From Nemopilema nomurai (Eukaryota; Cnidaria; Scyphozoa; Rhizostomeae; Rhizostomatidae), in NCBI GenBank assembly GCA_003864495.1, contig ML133436.1, positions 1,054,001 to 1,118,000 of the forward strand: a DNA stretch of 64,000 bases. Direction: 5' to 3'. Both the position numbers and the translations under genes were made by a program. The notes under the pieces were generated by a model. That model had not been told where the DNA came from and did no database searches. It was given only the letters and a program-made list of their open reading frames with translations. Positions 60,961 through 64,000 of this stretch are shown piece after piece; positions within the stretch are counted from its first letter, which is position 1; every line of letters starts with the position of its first letter.

Positions 60961-61530
60961 TTTATGTTATGTTATGTTATGTTATGTTATGTTATGTTAT
61001 GTTATGTTATGTTATGTTATGTTATGTTATATCATGTTATGTTATGTTATGTTATGTTATGTTATTCCATCTTATGTTATGTTATATTATGTTACGTTTT
61101 ATTAGTTATGCTATATGGGGTTATGTTGTGTTATGTTATGTTACGTTATGTTACGTTATGTTATGTTATGTTGTGTTACGTTATAATGTGCCGTGTTATG
61201 TTAGGTTGTGCTATTTTATGTTACGTTTTGTTATGTTAAGTCATGTTAAGTTATATTATGTTACATTGTGTTATGTTATGTTGTGTTATGTTGTGTTACG
61301 TTATGTTGTGTTATGTTATGTTGTGTTGTGTTGTGTTGTGTTATGTTATGTTGTGTTACGTTATGTTGTGTTGTGTTGTGTTGTGTTGTGTTATGTTATG
61401 TTGTGTTATGTTGTGTTATGTTACATTGTGTTATGTTATGTTGTGTTGTGTTGTGTTGTGTTGTGTTATGTTATGTTGTGTTACGTTATGTTGTGTTATG
61501 TTATGTTACGTTATGCTATTTTTTGTTATA
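60961..61530. repeat. Pentanucleotide satellite (TTATG)n with TTGTG/TTACG variants
   Basis: About 570 bp of five-base units. The first block (60961-61030) is pure TTATG; later blocks alternate TTATG, TTGTG and TTACG with some interruptions. Because 5 is not a multiple of 3, every frame reads the same MLCYV-like peptide, giving long artefactual ORFs. It starts 480 bp after the stop codon of the JmjC-EF gene. Confidence 0.97.
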
Positions 61531-64000
61531 GCTTCTACACGAACGAACCAAGTTGTAAAGTTATAAGTGTTAGATATCGCAAACATCGGAACATCAAAAT
61601 CTTCCTTGATTGAAATGATATTCTAAGTAGAACGTTTTTTGAGCATCTCATTTTTCACTTTATTTTTTGTCAAAATCCACTCAAATGACACGAACTAGAG
61701 GAGATGTTGTAAAATTCGGTTGGCGATTTGGTCGGTGCGTATTCGTAGCAAAGCTGGTTCTAAGTCCAGTCAAACAGCAATTTCCAAATTCCAGTCATCC
61801 ATCTTCCACACATCAATTTATCTAAATATTAGTGATTTGTCGACCAGAAGAGTGGAGCCCCTGTTTTACATTTTGGATATATTCTGATTATCTTGGGTTT
61901 TGGGAGAATTAGCTCGCTTTGCTAAACTCGGCATTTGTTTACAGCCTACCGAGTTGGCACCTATTACTCGCATCACCTCATAAAATGCTAGTGAGTTCAA
62001 GACTCTGTAACGATCTGGCGGCAGATATGTCTGAACAACATCTCAATGCCCATAGAGCATCGAAGCATCTGATATTGTGATTGGTTTGGCTGTGTTGTGA
62101 TCTCTGAATAGCACCCACCCGCTGCTTTTGGTCGAATGCGGCTTATTTGGTGAGGCGATTTATACAAGTTGTCAAAAGTCCTATTATCAAAACTCGAAAG
62201 CAAGTTTATTTCCAAAAGCCAAGCTTGGAGCAGTGTCCAGGAAAAACTGCCGCTGCGCTGGGCTTTTTCGAAGTTGCGGCGCTAGTAAGGAGCAAGAAGT
62301 AAATGGCTCCCTAATCTGAATACGAAGCACGTACGTCTTTTAACATACAATCGTTTTTCTTTCAATGCCATTTGCAGAAACAAATCTATATTGACCGTTT
62401 TTAAGCAGGACAAAACGTCTAGGAAAATTTTCGGGTAGCCTAGCACTTCCAGCCTTAACCCATAAATGCCTAATTTTTCACTGTTTTGGAAGACAGCAGA
62501 ATAATTTACTATAAAGAAATCAAATTCTCCCCATTGTTCACTTGAATCGGAATACTGGAATACTGGTAGTTAGTGTATACAATCTTTAAGTGATAACAGT
62601 TTTCATGCAGTTTTAGAGATTTTGCGCTTCTCTTTTGCAAAGTAGCTTTTTGCTTTATCTGACTGCATGCTTTTCTTGACGTTAAGCGAGGAAGTTTCTT
62701 GGACAACTGTCGCTTGACTTGGTTCGTTCCATGTTGCACCTGCTGTTCGCGATTTATTTAGCATATGTTTATGTATGGATCTAATGCGGTTTAGATTTCA
62801 TCGGTGAGAATTTGGAGTTTTCTCGATTTCAGAAGTCTAGATTTCATCACATTTTTTTCGTCATACGTGAAGTTCTATGGATTCGCACGAGACACGAGAT
62901 TCTAATCTGCGCACATTTGACAATGTCAGCTGCTCACCAGAACATGTGGATGAAACTGAAGATTTCCATGCAGCACTTTTGTGTCGACAAGAATATGATA
63001 TCTTGGCAAATTCTACGGAAACGCAGGGTTTAAAAGGATTCGCTGATATAACCAGCTAAAATGAACGATTGTTTTATTAGACAGAACAATGGCCCATCCC
63101 CGTCAACCCAAACTTGGTGGATTTTGTTAACTTGTAGTTGACTTACGACCAACGACAAAAAGTCAAGTTACTTTGTAACACCCGATATAGCCATGTATAT
63201 CTTAACATATATTGGTACATATCAACATTTTGCTTACAGTTTCTTTGCAGCAAATATTGGAATATTTTCAGCTTCTGATGATATTCCCGCAAACTGTTTT
63301 CTGTACCAGACCCGAAGCCAAGGGGGACATTGCCTACGCAGGCAACAGATTTTTTCTCTCTTCCCTCCCAAAAATTTAAGAATAAAATCTTCTCGGTCCA
63401 GAACGTTAGATGAAACTAAAAATTTAATGCGAGGAATCCATTAGCAGCTTGATAAGCCTTGATTTATACGCTGTACCATTGTTGCGTTGCATGAATATTA
63501 ACTATATCTTATATTTTTTCCGACTAGCTGAGTTTGTCTTTGTTTAGTTCTGGTTCCAAATTAAGGAACCAAATTGTTCGTTCGGAATATAATGTGCTTG
63601 ATATGAAAAGGGATTGCTCTTCCAAAAGACCAGGCTAGGAGCTCCTACATTTTGCTGGCAACATTGACAAGTTGACCTTAAGACCACTTATCGAGGGTCG
63701 GTGAATGAAAGCTGGAAGGGGGCGCAATGGCTGACGGTAAAAGACGTTTTTGGCACGTGTCATTCTTGAGATTCTCTCACAAGCCACCCAAATAGATAAC
63801 AGAATATTTGACCTACTTCTTTTCTACTTATAAACATCTTTCTGTTTTCTCTAAAATTTCTCAACAATATGCCGTAAAAACACTACCGCCTCGCCCCCCC
63901 CCCAGTTTCGCTTGCCCTGTTGCCACCCCCTCCTTACAGTGCTGGCTCCGTGCCTTTTCCATACTTAGGCCCATGCTGTTATGGCTACCTTCAAACATTC
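61531..64000. other. Window end: one weak candidate exon, no supported gene
   Basis: A Met-initiated frame at 62877 (MDSHETRDSNLRTFDNVSCS, then PEHVDETEDFHAALLCRQEY) is acidic and protein-like. It could be a first exon with a donor near 63029 (GCAG|GGTTTA region). I do not recognise it and the next exon is not evident. A short palindromic GGTTCC..GGAACC near 63548 and a C-run at about 63894-63903 are the only other features. Confidence 0.25.

Noticed and set aside
60800..61613. Several long overlapping ORFs reading MLCYVMLCYV-type peptides
   Set aside because: They are translations of a five-base satellite in all frames; there is no real protein composition.

Overview
The window is eukaryotic, animal nuclear DNA: AT-rich, with short exons, GT-AG introns and many small repeats. 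A cnidarian, probably an anthozoan, is my best inference. It rests on a secreted PAN/Apple plus fibrinogen-like protein of a type abundant in cnidarians and on metazoan orthologues of mLST8 and MKK4. The species cannot be named from sequence alone. I assembled the gene models by hand from exon homology, splice sites and reading-frame phase.

Layout: (1) 1.9-3.4 kb, minus strand: a small coiled-coil protein of the LURAP1/FAM89 type, head to head with (2) 3.59-7.32 kb, plus: a ribosomal L1-domain nucleolar protein (RSL1D1-like). (3) 9.39-18.16 kb, plus: ten coding exons of LST8, the seven-WD-repeat TOR-complex subunit. (4) 22.41-27.25 kb, plus: a type II membrane-anchored JmjC/cupin-like oxygenase, copy 1. 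(5) 30.61-33.45 kb, minus: a secreted PAN/Apple plus fibrinogen-like protein. (6) 34.83-38.74 kb, plus: copy 2 of the membrane JmjC protein. (7) 42.65-49.91 kb, plus: eleven exons of an MKK4-type MAP kinase kinase. (8) 52.46-60.48 kb, plus: a secretory-pathway JmjC-like protein with an EF-hand, in which all three iron ligands appear to be replaced.

The most interesting biology is the 38-kb neighbourhood with three JmjC/cupin genes. Two are tandem paralogues with intact HxD...H iron ligands and matching intron phases. The third looks like a calcium-binding pseudoenzyme. Two of these genes need GC-AG introns to keep frame. LST8 and MKK4 act in TOR and JNK/p38 signalling respectively; nothing in the sequence links their regulation.

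Introns and spacers carry mobile-element debris: four copies of a hAT-like MITE with 8-bp target duplications, a MITE with 19-bp perfect terminal repeats, a tRNA-derived SINE, several decayed LINE fragments, an inverted-repeat element with a 65-codon ORF, and a 570-bp pentanucleotide satellite. Long stretches (1-1.9, 19-22, 39-42.6 and 61.6-64 kb) show no gene I can support beyond weak candidate exons.
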